Origin: an uncultured Bacilli bacterium
GTDB taxonomy: Bacteria; Bacillota_I; Bacilli_A; RF39; UBA660
Assembly (NCBI GenBank): GCA_934098665.1
Contig: CAKOOO010000019.1
Location: 1 to 12,773, forward strand
DNA length: 12,773 bases
Reading direction: 5' to 3'
In this document: positions 11,630 through 12,773 of the stretch, one piece after another
Layout: each line of letters opens with the position of its first letter
How positions within the stretch are numbered: position 1 is the first letter of the stretch
Notes under the pieces: generated by a model
Database searches by the model: none
Seen by the model: the letters and a program-made list of their open reading frames with translations, nothing else
What the model was told of the DNA's origin: nothing
Position numbers and translations under genes: made by a program

Positions 11630-12773
11630 TTTGCTTCTTCGATTACCTTATTATATTCTTCGATTATTTTTTCTCTTTCTTCTTTAGAAAAAGTATCATT
11701 TCTTGCATATAATCTATAACCTTGTTTAGTATTTTCATATAATACAAAATAATTATCTATTTCTGAGTCTATTCTATTATATAGCCAGTCATCAGTGGCC
11801 ACTAAAAGGTGGGTAAAATTATATTTTTTCAAAAATTCATGTGCATCTAAATTACCATGTTGTAAATCATAAAATTCTTTAAAAATGTCTGCTTTACCAT
11901 TGTTTTTCTTTAAAAAGTATTCTGCTCTTGGGTCTATATATGCTTTATATCCCCTAAATTCAACATATCCTCCATCATTAAATGATGAATATACTTTTGC
12001 ATTATCAGTATCTTTATAATATTTTTCTAATGTATCAATAGCTCCACTTGCATTATGTGATAAAACTATTTTATCTTTACTTGATATATAAAAATAACCA
12101 AAACAAATAAACATTAAAATTGAAAATCCCATAAACAAATAATTAACTGGTTTTTGAACTGGTTTAAGTATAGCACTTAAATCTTTAGGAACCATATCTT
12201 TGAAAAAGTAAGCAAGTGGGAAAAATGCGACTAAAATAAAATTACTAAATCCTTTTAATGCCATAAAGCCTAAAATCATTGTTCCACAAAATAAGCATAT
12301 ATACCTAACTCTAACTTTTCCTTCTCTAAAGTATGTGTAAATAAGGCCAATAGCAAGTATTATAAGTGCCATATGTTTACATATATCTAAATCTAAACTA
12401 AATGATAAAAGTTCTTTAATAAATATACGCATATAATGATCAGAAAATGAACCAAATATAAATGTTATTGCTTTATAGAAATATGGATTAATTAGTCCTA
12501 CTAAAATAGAAATTCCTATTGCAATAAATAAAGGCTTTTTTTCATAACCCTGAAGTCTTAATTCTTTGATATTAAATGAATCAATTACATAACATAAAAT
12601 AAATAAGAAAAGCATTACCCATAAAGAGGCGTGCATATTTATTTGAATTAGTGATATAATAGGAAGCCATATTAAATATTTTTTATCTTTTTTGTAAATA
12701 TATAGTTCAAGAGCATATATTAGTCCAAGAAGTGTTATGTAACTAAATATCTGTGGCCTTGAAACTATAAAGT
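11611..12773 (-). CDS. Polytopic membrane protein, GT-C glycosyltransferase-like (5' end beyond window)
   Basis: The minus-strand frame stays open from the stop at 11611 to the right edge, so the ATG at 12636 is internal and the true start lies outside. About 386 residues are visible. At least seven hydrophobic segments are followed by a soluble C-terminal domain of about 150 residues. Near the visible N-terminus, a SRPQ motif and later INMHASLW resemble the RP-x-FS and N-x-HG/AS patterns of GT-C-type membrane proteins related to PMT/ArnT-like enzymes. The soluble part has VYSSFNDGGYVEFRGYKAYI followed by DPRAEY, like the DWGGY-x(n)-D-x-R motif of that group. These proteins use lipid-linked sugars, but the donor and acceptor here are unknown, and the catalytic N-terminal loop is off the window. 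The very C-terminus is a charged helix. Confidence 0.75.
   Translation of the reverse strand, partial: FIVSRPQIFSYITLLGLIYALELYIYKKDKKYLIWLPIISLIQINMHASLWVMLFLFILCYVIDSFNIKELRLQGYEKKPLFIAIGISILVGLINPYFYKAITFIFGSFSDHYMRIFIKELLSFSLDLDICKHMALIILAIGLIYTYFREGKVRVRYICLFCGTMILGFMALKGFSNFILVAFFPLAYFFKDMVPKDLSAILKPVQKPVNYLFMGFSILMFICFGYFYISSKDKIVLSHNASGAIDTLEKYYKDTDNAKVYSSFNDGGYVEFRGYKAYIDPRAEYFLKKNNGKADIFKEFYDLQHGNLDAHEFLKKYNFTHLLVATDDWLYNRIDSEIDNYFVLYENTKQGYRLYARNDTFSKEEREKIIEEYNKVIEEAKKKGSN

Noticed and set aside
1..12773. Mycoplasma-type genetic code (TGA as tryptophan)
   Set aside because: The ABC ATPase and permease both end at TGA at family-typical lengths, and tryptophans are encoded by TGG.

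Overview
The window is very AT-rich chromosomal DNA with short intergenic gaps, strong Shine-Dalgarno sites, A/T-run terminators and Gram-positive style promoters. The gene set (TypA, SecE, NusG, YebC family, FtsY, YlxM, YefM/YoeB) and the lipoprotein signal fit a low-GC Bacillota, probably a small-genome, uncultured-type member of Bacilli. This placement is an inference from gene content and base composition. At least two genes end in TGA and tryptophan is TGG, so the standard bacterial code applies, not the Mycoplasma code.

Layout from left to right. (1) The 3' end of an FtsX-type ABC permease. (2) A monocistronic homologue of coenzyme F420 gamma-glutamyl ligase, then tRNA-Glu(CTC) with its own promoter. 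(3) A YefM/YoeB toxin-antitoxin pair with its own promoter and operator-like palindrome. (4) typA on the minus strand, closed by a terminator that contains its stop codon. (5) Divergent from typA, a small HNH-like protein of unknown function. (6) The secE-nusG operon, without the ribosomal protein genes that often follow it, then a membrane-anchored unknown. (7) On the minus strand, an ATPase-permease pair of the nitrate/sulfonate/taurine (SsuB/SsuC) type with no binding protein beside it. (8) Divergent from it, a two-gene unit: a membrane-anchored rhodanese-like protein and a thioredoxin-fold lipoprotein with a Cys-x5-Cys motif. (9) A tightly overlapping yebC-ftsY-ylxM operon for translation and protein targeting. 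(10) On the minus strand, running off the right edge, a polytopic GT-C-like membrane protein.

Most of the window is core information processing and secretion: TypA, SecE, NusG, the YebC-family protein and FtsY. The accessory material is the toxin-antitoxin pair, the F420-ligase homologue, the HNH-like protein and, most interesting, the surface rhodanese/thioredoxin pair facing an orphan SsuBC-type importer. That last arrangement could be an extracytoplasmic sulfur or thiol module, but the link is inferred only from adjacency and fold. No insertion sequence, CRISPR array, prophage or recognisable riboswitch was seen, and no gene-free stretch exceeds about 300 bases.
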